Source: Verrucomicrobium sp. BvORR106 | GTDB lineage: Bacteria > Verrucomicrobiota > Verrucomicrobiia > Verrucomicrobiales > Verrucomicrobiaceae | DNA length: 64,000 nucleotides | Assembly: GCF_000739655.1 (NCBI RefSeq) | Contig: NZ_BATR01000130.1 | Location: 62,001 to 126,000 of the forward strand | Reading direction: 5' to 3' | Part shown: piece by piece, positions 1 through 8,251 of the stretch | Numbering within the stretch: position 1 is the stretch's first letter | Layout: each line of letters starts with the position of its first letter | Made by a program: the position numbers and the translations under genes | Notes under the pieces: generated by a model | What the model saw: the letters and a program-made list of their open reading frames with translations, nothing else | The model's database searches: none | Told to the model about the DNA's origin: nothing

Positions 1-1
1 T

Positions 2-721
2 GACGGCAGTCACGGTCGCTTCTTTTCCACGAACTTCGATCCCGAGATCAATCTGCGAGAGATCATCGAGGACGCCGGCTGTCTTGAGGACGGCGAATGG
101 CGCACCTTCCCCCACCACTCCCGCACCACCGACTACGACTTCCCCGAAGTGGGCGAGAAGAAGCTGTATCTGATGGGGCATGACGAGGTGCACTCCCTCT
201 CCAAGCACATCAAGGGGGTCGATACCGTGCGCTTCTGGATGGGCTTTGACGAGCACTACCTGCGCTGCCTGGAGGTTTTCGAGAAAACCGGGCTGCTCAA
301 CCACGAGAAGGTCACCACCTCCTGCGGTCAGAGTGTGGTCCCCCTCCGGGTGCTCAAGGCCTGCCTGCCCAACCCCGCCAGCCTCGCGCCGGACTACACG
401 GGCAAGACCTGCATCGGCACCCTCATCAAGGGCCACAGCAAGGGCGAGCATAAGGAAATCTTCATCTACAACCTCTGCAGCCACGAGGAGACCTTTGCCG
501 ATGTCGGTTCCCAGGCCATCGCTTTCACTGCGGGCGTGCCGCCTGTCGCCGCCGCCATGCTCGTAGCCCAGGGTGACTGGGATGTAAAAGGCATGGCCAA
601 CGTGGAGGAACTGCCCCCTCTTCCTTTCCTGAAATTGCTTTCGCGCCTCGGGCTCCCGACAGCCATCCGCAAGGACACGGCGGCAGACGCGCCCAAGCCC
701 GACGAGCTGATCTGCGCCTGA
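2..721 (+). CDS. Carboxynorspermidine dehydrogenase, C-terminal part (gene starts before the window)
   Basis: The reading frame is open from the first bases, so the N-terminal Rossmann part lies outside the window and about 239 residues are visible. They align by eye, from memory, with the C-terminal half of Vibrio carboxynorspermidine dehydrogenase of the saccharopine dehydrogenase superfamily. Shared stretches include TNFDPE, HDEVHSL, FWMGF, VLKACLP, SLAPDYTGKTCIGT and SQAIAFTAGVP. The family reductively condenses aspartate semialdehyde with diaminopropane or putrescine to carboxy(nor)spermidine. The stop is 16 bases before the MATE gene and a siderophore synthetase follows, so it may supply a polyamine backbone for a siderophore. 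A purely housekeeping spermidine role is the alternative. Confidence 0.88.
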   Translation, partial: DGSHGRFFSTNFDPEINLREIIEDAGCLEDGEWRTFPHHSRTTDYDFPEVGEKKLYLMGHDEVHSLSKHIKGVDTVRFWMGFDEHYLRCLEVFEKTGLLNHEKVTTSCGQSVVPLRVLKACLPNPASLAPDYTGKTCIGTLIKGHSKGEHKEIFIYNLCSHEETFADVGSQAIAFTAGVPPVAAAMLVAQGDWDVKGMANVEELPPLPFLKLLSRLGLPTAIRKDTAADAPKPDELICA

Positions 722-737
722 CACTTTCCTCGAACCG

Positions 738-2132
738 ATGACCTCCGAGAAAAACCCCGCGCTGAGCGGCGCGGTGCTGCCCACCTTTTTTTACTACGCG
801 ATCCCTTCAATGGTGGGATTGATCGCGCTTACCACGACGAGCCTGGTCGATGGCGTCTTCGTTGGCAACTATGTCGGTGCAGACGCCCTCGCCTCGGTGA
901 CGCTTCTTGTGCCGCTCCTCACCGTCCTCTATGCCCTCGCCTTGATGTTCTCCATCGGCGGTTCGGTGGCCGCGGGGACGCACATCGGCGCGAAAGATCC
1001 AGGCTCGGCCTCCTCCGTTTTCAGTCAGACCCTCATCGTCACCGTCGCGACCACCTCGCTCTTTGCCCTTGCCAGCCTTGTCTTCGAGCCCTGGCTGTTC
1101 CGGCTCCTCAATGTGCCGGCCGAGCTGGTGCCCATGGTCCGCGAGTATTTCGGCATCCTACGCTGGGGCCTCATCATCCAGCTCACGACGATGGTGCTGT
1201 ACTACTTCGTGCGTGCGGACGGCCATCCCATTCTTGCCACGGTCTCGCTTCTCGTCGGTTCGCTGGGGAACATCGCCCTCGACCTGTTCTTCGTCTGCCA
1301 ATGGGGATGGGGCCTCGCCGGTGCCGCATGGTCCACCGCTGTCGCCCAGGTGGCGCAGGCCGGTGTGCTCTGTGCCTATTTTTTCAGCCGCAAGCGGACG
1401 CTGCATTTCGTCTGGCGGCAGACCCGTTGGTCCCATTTTTTCAAGGCTTGCTACAACGGCGTTTCAGAGTTCATCAATGAAATTTCCGCCGGCTTCATAA
1501 TCTGGCTGCTGAACTTCCTCCTCATCGCCCGCCTGGGGGTTGATGGCGTCGCTGCTTTCAGTGTCGTCAGTTATTACATCTACCTCAGCTTGATGCTGAC
1601 CTATGGGCTTGCCGACGCCGTCCATCTGCTCGTCAGTCAGAATTTCGGTGCGGGAAACCATCAGCGGAGCCGGCAGTTCCTCTTCACGGCCCTCATCGGT
1701 TCAGGCGGCATCGGTCTCATCCTCTCCGTCTCCCTGCTGCTTTTCCGAGACCACCTCACCGGCTGGTTCCTGAGCGGCGAGGACACTGCCATCGTGGCCG
1801 AAGCGGGCCGCCTTGCCTATGCGGTCTGGCCGCTCTTCCTCGTCAACGGCGTCAATGTCATCTTAAGCTGCTATCTCACCGCCATCCACAAGCCGACCCC
1901 ATCAGCCATCGTTGCCACTCTGCGCGGCCTCGTGCTGCCCGCCTGCTTCCTGCTCGGCCTCGCCCACCTCTTCGGGCAAGCGCCCTTCCGGGACAACGTC
2001 TCGCAGTGGTCCTTCCTCTGGGCGCTGCCACTTGCCGAATGGATCACCCTGGCCGTCGCCATCGTCTTTTACCACCGCTTTCGCCCTGACGGGCTCGAAC
2101 CTGCATTCCCGCTCCAGCCCGTCGAGGACTGA
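738..2132 (+). CDS. MATE family efflux transporter, probable siderophore exporter
   Basis: This 464-residue protein is almost entirely hydrophobic, with about twelve membrane spans in two similar halves, as expected for the MATE (MatE) family; its length is typical. Early residues such as PSMVGLIALTTTSLVDGVFVGNYVG match the family's first helices. MATE proteins are inner-membrane antiporters driven by sodium or protons. The gene sits 16 bases after a carboxynorspermidine dehydrogenase and ends 11 bases before an IucA/IucC synthetase, so the three are very likely co-transcribed. Export of the siderophore made by this operon is inferred from context; the sequence alone cannot define the substrate. 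Confidence 0.9.
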   Translation: MTSEKNPALSGAVLPTFFYYAIPSMVGLIALTTTSLVDGVFVGNYVGADALASVTLLVPLLTVLYALALMFSIGGSVAAGTHIGAKDPGSASSVFSQTLIVTVATTSLFALASLVFEPWLFRLLNVPAELVPMVREYFGILRWGLIIQLTTMVLYYFVRADGHPILATVSLLVGSLGNIALDLFFVCQWGWGLAGAAWSTAVAQVAQAGVLCAYFFSRKRTLHFVWRQTRWSHFFKACYNGVSEFINEISAGFIIWLLNFLLIARLGVDGVAAFSVVSYYIYLSLMLTYGLADAVHLLVSQNFGAGNHQRSRQFLFTALIGSGGIGLILSVSLLLFRDHLTGWFLSGEDTAIVAEAGRLAYAVWPLFLVNGVNVILSCYLTAIHKPTPSAIVATLRGLVLPACFLLGLAHLFGQAPFRDNVSQWSFLWALPLAEWITLAVAIVFYHRFRPDGLEPAFPLQPVED

Positions 2133-2143
2133 TCTTTGCCCCC

Positions 2144-3976
2144 ATGCACCTCACCGCCGCCGACGCCTCGCTCCAGGCCTTCTGCAACTGCTACCTCCGT
2201 GAAGTTGACGAGGGTCTCTGGCACGACCCCGCATCCTTCGCCGCCCGCTTCGGACTCGACGCCAGAGCTGGGATCCGCGATGTCGTGGAGCTATCACTTC
2301 CGCACAGCGACACGACCCTCGCCCTCTTCGTCAGCTACCGTTCCCTCGTCGGACGACACGCCATCGCCGAAGTCCACGAACGCCCTACCGGTTCATCCGC
2401 TTGGCGGAAGCTCGACGCTCTTACCGTTCAGCTCCGGCTCATCGACGAAATCTACGCAAAAAATCCCGCCAGCCCCCAGCGCGTCGAGCTGCTCTCCCGC
2501 GTCGTTGAAAGCCATCAGGTCATGGACCGTTACCTGAGCCACCGAGTCTCCGGCATGGGTCTAGGAAATCCCGCACATCAGACCTCCTTCATCGAATCCG
2601 AGCAGGCCGTTGTCACTGGCCACTGGCTCCATCCCACACCCAAGTCACGCCAGGGCATGCATGCCTGGCAACACCCCGTTTACACTCCCGAACTCAACGC
2701 GCATTTCCGGCTGCAATTCTTCGCCGTCCGCCGCCAGCTTGTTATCCAGGACTCTCTTCTCGACTCACCCGCTGAGATCCTTGGCTTTGAAATCGCGTGC
2801 CACGGACTCGACGAAACCGGTCGGCAACGTCTCGCCGATCTCGCTGGCTCCGGCTACTCCCTGCTTCCCATCCATCCGCTCCAGGCCCACTGGCTTCACC
2901 ATCAGCCCCACGTTCGGGAATTGCTCGCCGCAGAGTCATTGATCGCCCTCGGCGAACTCGGTCCTTACTTCACCCCGACCTCCTCGGTCCGCACCGTCTA
3001 TTCCGCGGACCTCGACTGGATGCTCAAACTCTCCATTCCAGTCAAACTCACCAACTCCCTCCGCCTTAACCTCAAAAGCGAGCTCGGCGACAGCGTCTGG
3101 GTCAGCAAGCTCCTGCGGAGATGCCGCGTCGAGGAAGAGTTTCCGGGCTTCTTCGTCCTTGAAGACCCCGCCTATCTGGGCCTTGACCTTCCAGGCATGG
3201 AAGAAACAGGTTTCGAGGCCATCTTCCGCACCAATCCCTTTCGCGACTCGCGTCGCCACCAAGCCGTCCACTCCATCGCCGCCCTCACTGAGGATCCCCT
3301 TGATGACACGGGTCATTCACGCCTCTTCGACCTTGTCTGGCAGCTAGCCGAGCGGCATGGCCTGTCCCTCGCTCACGCCGCAAGCCGCTGGTTCGATGCC
3401 TATTGGACCGTCGCCATCGCCCCAGTTCTAGGTATCTACGAGCGCCACGGCATCGGCCTCGAAGCGCACCAGCAGAATGTCGTCCTCGGCTTTGCTGGCG
3501 ACGGAATACCCGAGGCCTCCTACTACCGCGACATCCAGGGCATCGCCCTGGCCGACAGCCATCGCGAGGCCCTCGTCGATCTAGTTCCCGAACTTAACGA
3601 CCTTCCCAAAGTCTTCGAACCCGACGAGATCGTCTGCAACGGCCTCGGCTATTATCTCATCTTCAACCACCTCTTTGCCATCGTTCACCGCTTTGGTGCG
3701 GATGGCTTGATCAACGAGCAGGACCTTCTCTGCCGCGTCGAAGCCAAACTCGCGGCCCTGCGCGCCACCATGGACGGCCCCGGTGCCACGCTCATCGACA
3801 TCCTCTTGCAAAGCGACTCCCTGCCCTGCAAGGCCAACCTGCTCACCCGCATTGAGGACCGGGATGAAATCGAGTCCGAATGCGAACTCGCCGTTTATGT
3901 ACCGATTGCCAATCCGCTGGCGCGAGGATTCGCAGGGGCGGAAACACTTGCATTGGAGATGGCGGGAGCAGTTTGA
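2144..3976 (+). CDS. IucA/IucC family NIS siderophore synthetase
   Basis: At 610 residues this has the usual length of an NRPS-independent siderophore synthetase, an ATP-dependent cytoplasmic enzyme that joins citrate or a similar carboxylate to an amine or alcohol. Family landmarks are visible: TGHWLHPTPKSRQGM near residue 156 (ATP-binding region), LPIHPLQ near 243, TSSVRTVYS near 280 and KLTNSLRLNLK near 300. The C-terminal half (from about residue 400) matches the FhuF-like domain that accompanies these enzymes, ending with CKANLLTR. It is third in an operon with carboxynorspermidine dehydrogenase and a MATE exporter. The amine substrate is unknown; norspermidine or spermidine is inferred from the neighbour. 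Only one synthetase is visible. Confidence 0.93.
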   Translation: MHLTAADASLQAFCNCYLREVDEGLWHDPASFAARFGLDARAGIRDVVELSLPHSDTTLALFVSYRSLVGRHAIAEVHERPTGSSAWRKLDALTVQLRLIDEIYAKNPASPQRVELLSRVVESHQVMDRYLSHRVSGMGLGNPAHQTSFIESEQAVVTGHWLHPTPKSRQGMHAWQHPVYTPELNAHFRLQFFAVRRQLVIQDSLLDSPAEILGFEIACHGLDETGRQRLADLAGSGYSLLPIHPLQAHWLHHQPHVRELLAAESLIALGELGPYFTPTSSVRTVYSADLDWMLKLSIPVKLTNSLRLNLKSELGDSVWVSKLLRRCRVEEEFPGFFVLEDPAYLGLDLPGMEETGFEAIFRTNPFRDSRRHQAVHSIAALTEDPLDDTGHSRLFDLVWQLAERHGLSLAHAASRWFDAYWTVAIAPVLGIYERHGIGLEAHQQNVVLGFAGDGIPEASYYRDIQGIALADSHREALVDLVPELNDLPKVFEPDEIVCNGLGYYLIFNHLFAIVHRFGADGLINEQDLLCRVEAKLAALRATMDGPGATLIDILLQSDSLPCKANLLTRIEDRDEIESECELAVYVPIANPLARGFAGAETLALEMAGAV

Positions 3977-4058
3977 CCCGGTCTCCTGGCGCCCCGAGTT
4001 GGTTCGTCTTGTCATGAAGAACCGAGAAGCCCCCTCCCGGGATCCTTTTTAAAGGAAC

Positions 4059-4970
4059 ATGAATGCTTTGCTAAGATCCAGCTTCTTGTTAGTCACCGTC
4101 TTGTTCGTTTCCACCTTCACCCTTGCCTCTGCGCAGGTGAGGGAGTTTGGCTGGCATGACAAGGGGGTGACTCCCTACATCGCCAGCCAGCTGGATCCCC
4201 GCTTCTCCTTCATGCTCTACATTCCCAAGGGCTACCAGGAGAACGGCACAGAAACCTGCCAACTCCTTGTCCTCGTCCACGGCACCGAGCGCCGTCCCGA
4301 TGTTTACGTCGAGCACATGCGGGAGTTCGCCGATAAGAACCGTGTCATCCTCCTCGCCCCGCTCTTCCCCCTCAACACCCACGGCCGCCAGGATCTGGAG
4401 AACTACAAGCTCATCGACTACAAGGGCACTCGTTACGATCTTGTCCTCCTCAGCATGGTCGATGAAGCGGCCTCGAAATACCGTCTCACGGGGAACACCT
4501 TCTTCATGCATGGGTTCTCCGGCGGTGGCCACTTCACTCACCGCTTCTTCTATCTCCATCCCCATCGCCTCCGTGCCGTTTCCATCGCAGCGCCCGGCTT
4601 GGTCACCCTTATTGACAACACCGCCGACTGGTGGATCGGCACGCGGGACCTCTACAGGCGCTTTAACGTGAAGCTAAACCTCGCCGCCATGCGCCGCGTA
4701 AGCGTCCACATGGTCGTCGGCGCTGAAGACACAGATGAATGGAACGAACCCATCACCCGCGATTCCGAATACTGGATGGGTGAAGGCGTGAAAGGAGCCG
4801 ACTACAACACGACTGGAAAAAACCGCATCGAGCGCCTTGCCACTCTCAAGAAGAACTATGAGCAGCACGGCATCCCGGTCGCCATGGACGTCGTCCCCGG
4901 CGCCTACCACGACGAAACGAAACTCTTCCCCTCAGTCCAGAAGTTCCTCGAAGCCGAACTCGTCAAGTGA
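4059..4970 (+). CDS. Secreted alpha/beta hydrolase (esterase-like)
   Basis: This is a 303-residue protein with a clear signal peptide (about residues 1-25, ending near LASAQ), so it probably acts in the periplasm or outside. The start is supported by AAAGGA just before ATG. The nucleophile elbow GFSGGG lies near residue 150, a strand with LLVLVHG precedes it, and a plausible catalytic histidine sits in GAYHDE near residue 280. This is the alpha/beta hydrolase layout. It follows the siderophore synthetase by 82 bases on the same strand. A role in releasing iron by cleaving a siderophore is possible but speculative, because NIS amide siderophores are not always hydrolysed. The substrate is unknown. 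Confidence 0.75.
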   Translation: MNALLRSSFLLVTVLFVSTFTLASAQVREFGWHDKGVTPYIASQLDPRFSFMLYIPKGYQENGTETCQLLVLVHGTERRPDVYVEHMREFADKNRVILLAPLFPLNTHGRQDLENYKLIDYKGTRYDLVLLSMVDEAASKYRLTGNTFFMHGFSGGGHFTHRFFYLHPHRLRAVSIAAPGLVTLIDNTADWWIGTRDLYRRFNVKLNLAAMRRVSVHMVVGAEDTDEWNEPITRDSEYWMGEGVKGADYNTTGKNRIERLATLKKNYEQHGIPVAMDVVPGAYHDETKLFPSVQKFLEAELVK

Positions 4971-5709
4971 GGAGAACTGACCAACCGTGCGCAGTTGGGG
5001 TGGCTGCCAAGAAACCACCTCGAGCGACCTGTCTCAGACCGAAGTTGATCCCAGTATGAGATCTGTAGCACAGCCCAAGGTTGGACCAGTCCCGCTCTGT
5101 GCATGCGCGTCAGGATAAGAGTCTGATGCGTTCATTCGCCGATTCAAGGCCGTGACGCCAAAGGGTCCAAGGAGCGACGGTTTGTGCTTGCACAACCGCC
5201 GGTGGTTGCCGGAGGAAGCATGCTTCCAAACAACAAGGCAGCGACAAGACCACATAACGTGGTGGCTGTTTGGCGATCGAGCACTCCGTTTTCCGTCGGC
5301 GGTTGTGCAAGCACAAACCGCCGCTCCTTGTGGCCGTCCGGTCTTGCCAAGCGGTGGAGTCAGTTGCCCGCCACTTCCTTAACCTGACGCACATGCGCTC
5401 TGCGGGACGAGTCAACCTTGGGTGCCGTCACACGAGATGGTCAGGTGGAAAAGCCGACAGCATCCGATTCCTCCCCACCGACATCAATACCTCCACGTCA
5501 GCCCCCGGAGGTTCCTTGGCAAGCAGTCACGAAAGCAGAAGCTGCTGCTTCCGGAACCGCCGTCTCGCACCTTTCCGTCCGGTGAAATTGACACTAGGGA
5601 GCCCGTCGGTCAGGATTGAAGCACTGAGCCAACACTGCTCTCTCACTGAGCGATGGTGGTTCTCGTTGCTCGATCCGGCAGGTGCCCTGCACGGCCCATC
5701 TTCCTCGTA
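4971..5709. other. Long non-coding stretch holding an inverted-repeat element
   Basis: No convincing gene is visible in these roughly 740 bases. Several open frames cross the region on both strands, but none resembles a known protein and they translate the inverted repeat at 5168-5330 in different frames. Apart from that element there are short palindromes, for example around 5530-5550, and no clear terminator or tRNA. The stretch separates the siderophore operon from a DUF3592 gene and may be an insertion-prone site. Confidence 0.6.
5168..5330. repeat. 163-bp inverted-repeat element, MITE- or REPIN-like
   Basis: The ends are a 33-base inverted repeat, 5168-5200 against 5298-5330, with a single mismatch (an A against a G at the ninth position of the 32-base core). 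The arm core reads GGTTTGTGCTTGCACAACC. The interior is itself structured: a perfect 14-base palindrome GGAAGCATGCTTCC at 5214-5227, CCAAACA at 5226-5232 facing TGTTTGG at 5267-5273, and a CCAC/GTGG hairpin near 5250-5262. The whole would fold into a branched cruciform or RNA. It carries no gene. A non-autonomous mobile repeat is the simplest reading; whether it recurs in the genome cannot be seen here. Confidence 0.7.
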
Positions 5710-6129
5710 ATGAATCTCCTCGCTCTTTGCGCTGCAGCGGTGGTTGCGACACCTGTGGTGATCATGGCGCGTAATTTCCTAAAGGTGCGCCGCTGGCAAC
5801 GCGTCCCGGGCGTGGTGCTCTCCACCGGGATGAGGCAGATGAACTTTCCGAGGAGTCCGGCCAGATCCCATCGGCCGGTCATCCGTTACAGCTACCTCGT
5901 TGACTGCACGGAGCACCTTGGCAGTGTGTATCTGCATGGGGCGCATGTCGGCGGAAGCAAGCGATGGGCGCAGCGCATCCTTGACCGCTATCCCCAGGGA
6001 ACATCCATCACGGTCCGGCATGACCCCGCTCTGCCCTCACGATGCTGCATCACGGTGGAGTTCGGGTTCTTTGGCTGGGTGCTGACGGTGCTGTCCCTGT
6101 TGCTGTTCATACTGGCGGCGTGCCTCTGA
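5710..6129 (+). CDS. DUF3592-type membrane protein
   Basis: This is a small protein of 139 residues with one membrane helix at the start (LLALCAAAVVATPVVIMA) and another at the end (FFGWVLTVLSLLLFILAA). A soluble stretch between them carries the DUF3592 pattern: RWQRVPGVVLS, VIRYSYLV, and later YPQGTSITVRHDPALPSRC. The function of the family is unknown. I chose the ATG at 5710 because it places the first helix at the N-terminus; an in-frame ATG at 5653 would add 19 residues of unlikely composition. A second protein of the same type lies at 62805-63194. It stands alone, with no operon partner. Confidence 0.65.
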   Translation: MNLLALCAAAVVATPVVIMARNFLKVRRWQRVPGVVLSTGMRQMNFPRSPARSHRPVIRYSYLVDCTEHLGSVYLHGAHVGGSKRWAQRILDRYPQGTSITVRHDPALPSRCCITVEFGFFGWVLTVLSLLLFILAACL

Positions 6130-6323
6130 AAGAGGGGGCGAACCGGGCGTGATGGCACAGGCGAGATGTCACTTCACGATCACCCCGCCCCCTTGCACTC
6201 GGCCCGATACCTTCGGTTGGCAACATGCTCTTGCCGTCCTCAGCTCTTCCGTGATTTTAAAATTGAGCATGTAGATTCCGATGCTGCACTATATTGGTAA
6301 CACAGTGGCTAAACAGTCGCATA

Positions 6324-6394
6324 ACTCAACCAACAGCGAACAAGCGGATGCAGGCAACCAGCGTTCCGCCGGTGCCTGATCCTTGAAGTTGGGC
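6324..6394 (+). other. attC-like recombination site upstream of the GNAT gene
   Basis: The segment runs from ACTCAAC (6324-6330, fits RYYYAAC) to GTTGGGC (6388-6394, fits GTTRRRY), the outer core boxes of an integron attC site. Between them CAGGCA (6351-6356) pairs with TGCCTG (6373-6378), and GGAT pairs with ATCC just outside, leaving an unpaired G as in attC folded strands. The right core box ends 5 bases before the GNAT start codon, where a cassette boundary would be expected. There is no integrase in the window, so the call rests on structure alone. Confidence 0.5.
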
Positions 6395-6399
6395 AAAAT

Positions 6400-6852
6400 A
6401 TGAACATCGCGAGAGCACGCGCCAAAGACGCCGAAGCGTTGACGAGAATTGCCATCGCGGCGAAACGTCACTGGGGCTACCCATCAACCTGGATGCAGCA
6501 GTGGAAGAACGCACTTACCGTCACTTCGGAGTATATCGCTGAGCATCCAACGTTCATCGCCAACACTGAAAGTGAAATCGTCGGGTTCTGCGCATTGCAG
6601 ATTAACGGTGTCGAAGCGTTCTTGGACCATTTGTGGGTTTTGCCGGCATCGATGAAAAAAGGCGTGGGGCGCGCGTTATTCGAACACGCCGAGAACCACG
6701 CACGGAAAGTCGGGGCGACTCACTTGACGATTGAAGGTGATCCTCACGCTGTGGAGTTCTACATGCGAATGGGCGCGAGAATCTACGGTCGTAGGCAAGC
6801 AGACATGGACGGGCAGGAACGATTTCTTCCTCTGCTTGAGAAAGCACTGTGA
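6400..6852 (+). CDS. GNAT family N-acetyltransferase in a cassette-like context
   Basis: This 150-residue protein has the length and order of a single-domain GNAT acetyltransferase, which moves an acetyl group from acetyl-CoA to an amine. The acetyl-CoA binding motif is seen as VLPASMKKGVGRALFEHA (about residues 82-99, with the K/RxxGxG core), followed by the beta-5/alpha-4 region AVEFYMRMGAR near residue 123. The acceptor is unknown. The gene is flanked by attC-like sequences at 6324-6394 and 6863-6908 and its base composition looks less GC-rich than its neighbours. That suggests it arrived as an integron-type gene cassette. Confidence 0.85.
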   Translation: MNIARARAKDAEALTRIAIAAKRHWGYPSTWMQQWKNALTVTSEYIAEHPTFIANTESEIVGFCALQINGVEAFLDHLWVLPASMKKGVGRALFEHAENHARKVGATHLTIEGDPHAVEFYMRMGARIYGRRQADMDGQERFLPLLEKAL

Positions 6853-6862
6853 ACCCCAAACA

Positions 6863-6908
6863 GCCCAACAAGGCGCTAGAGCCAACGCCACCTGAATTCG
6901 TTATGGGC
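6863..6908 (+). other. Degenerate attC-like site downstream of the GNAT gene
   Basis: Eleven bases after the GNAT stop, GCCCAAC (6863-6869) faces GTTATGGGC (6900-6908), which pair except for a two-base bulge. Inside, GGCG (6872-6875) can pair with CGCC (6886-6889). This is the short imperfect-palindrome architecture of an attC site, although the right box departs from GTTRRRY. With the upstream site it would delimit a cassette of about 0.5 kb (roughly 6389-6900). Confidence 0.45.
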
Positions 6909-6961
6909 ATCCTCTGGCTGTGTTTCTTGCCGTGGCAACTGTGTCCGGATCTCGATACATG

Positions 6962-8161
6962 CTATTCATTCCCACCTCGCCACAGCCGGAGCAGCGGCGC
7001 AGTCATGAAGGTGCTGAACAACGCCATCACCACCAGGGCGGAATAGATCTCCACGGAGATGATACGCGCCTCAAGCAGGATGTTGATCGCGACCAACTCC
7101 ATCAGCCCCTTGCACTGCATGAGGGTGCCGAGCAGGAAAGATCGCGACCAGGCGAGTCCGCCCAACCTCGCCGTGCAGGCCACCACCAGCATCTTCGTTG
7201 CCATGGCGGTAAAGGAGAACAGCGCCACCAGCCCCCAGAACCGCGTATCCCCCCATTCGATGTGCAGCCGCAGCCCGGTCGAGACGAAGAAGACCGGGAT
7301 AAGCAACCATTTGATGGTCTCCGAGACGTCGGAGCCCCACTGCAGCAAGGCCCGCTGCGGCAGGATGGCCCCGCCGATGAAAGCTCCCAGCATCGCGTGA
7401 ACCCCGAGCATGTCTGTCACCGCGGCGGATAGAAGAATCACGCACACGCCCAGCAGCGCGCCATCGTGTACGCGATCCACCTTCCGGTAGAGGAGATCGA
7501 GCAAGGGCCTGCCCACAAAGGCCATGGCCAGCGCAAACGCCGCTACCGGCAGCAGCGTGCCAAACGCACTGCCCGAGCGCACACCCGCCAGCGACAGCAC
7601 TGTGATAAGCCCCAGCCAGAGCCAAAGGTCGTCAAGCAACGCGCTCATCAGAGCGAGCCTGCCCACGCGGGTCTCCTGAAGTCCGGTCTCCTTGAGGATC
7701 GCCACCAGCACCGGCATGGCCGTCACGGCCAGACAGATGCCCACCGCCGCGCCGAACAGCATAGGGGTGCCACGCTCGCCAGCGAGCTGCGGCTGTGCCT
7801 GGACGAGGAACCATCCCAAGAGCCCACCAACGAGCAGGGTGACGCCGAAACCCGCGACGCTAATGGCGACAAAGCGCAGTGGGGCTTCACCACCCTCCGG
7901 CTTCGCATGCACACTGGAAAGAGCCACCAGGAGGACCACTCCCAGCCATCCAATGCCCTGCACTGATGAAGCCAGCGGACCGTCGAGCAGCTCCACACCC
8001 TGCGCGGACAGCCAGGCCTGGCCGCCGCTGAGCTGTAGAGCCACGCCAAATAGGAGCTGGATGAACACGAGAGGCAGCACCTTGCTCACGAGCGGCAACC
8101 TGCCGACCAAAGCGGGCACGGCCAGGAAGCCCGTGATCACGAGAAAGAAATGGGCAGACAT
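6962..8161 (-). CDS. CPA2-type cation:proton antiporter (Kef/NapA-like)
   Basis: This is a 399-residue integral membrane protein with about 11-13 helices and no soluble TrkA-N domain. It matches the monovalent cation:proton antiporter-2 family by TAMPVLVAIL (about residues 147-156), ALLDDLWLW (near 175, the paired aspartates of the ion site) and GVHAMLGAFIGGAILP (near 260). It would exchange sodium or potassium for protons across the inner membrane. It is the last of three minus-strand genes (flavin monooxygenase, DUF2218, antiporter) separated by 26 and 90 bases, so co-transcription is plausible. The transported ion is not evident. Confidence 0.87.
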   Translation of the reverse strand: MSAHFFLVITGFLAVPALVGRLPLVSKVLPLVFIQLLFGVALQLSGGQAWLSAQGVELLDGPLASSVQGIGWLGVVLLVALSSVHAKPEGGEAPLRFVAISVAGFGVTLLVGGLLGWFLVQAQPQLAGERGTPMLFGAAVGICLAVTAMPVLVAILKETGLQETRVGRLALMSALLDDLWLWLGLITVLSLAGVRSGSAFGTLLPVAAFALAMAFVGRPLLDLLYRKVDRVHDGALLGVCVILLSAAVTDMLGVHAMLGAFIGGAILPQRALLQWGSDVSETIKWLLIPVFFVSTGLRLHIEWGDTRFWGLVALFSFTAMATKMLVVACTARLGGLAWSRSFLLGTLMQCKGLMELVAINILLEARIISVEIYSALVVMALFSTFMTAPLLRLWRGGNE

Positions 8162-8251
8162 GCCAATGGATACAGGCGCATGGGGCGCGGCGAGGCCTCA
8201 GGGGCAGATTGCCACCCCTGCACCCCGCAGCGCCCCTGCCCTGCGCAAGCT

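Noticed and set aside
5270-5710. A plus-strand open frame of 146 codons crossing the inverted-repeat element
   Set aside because: It translates one arm of the element and has no family features; I treat the region as non-coding.
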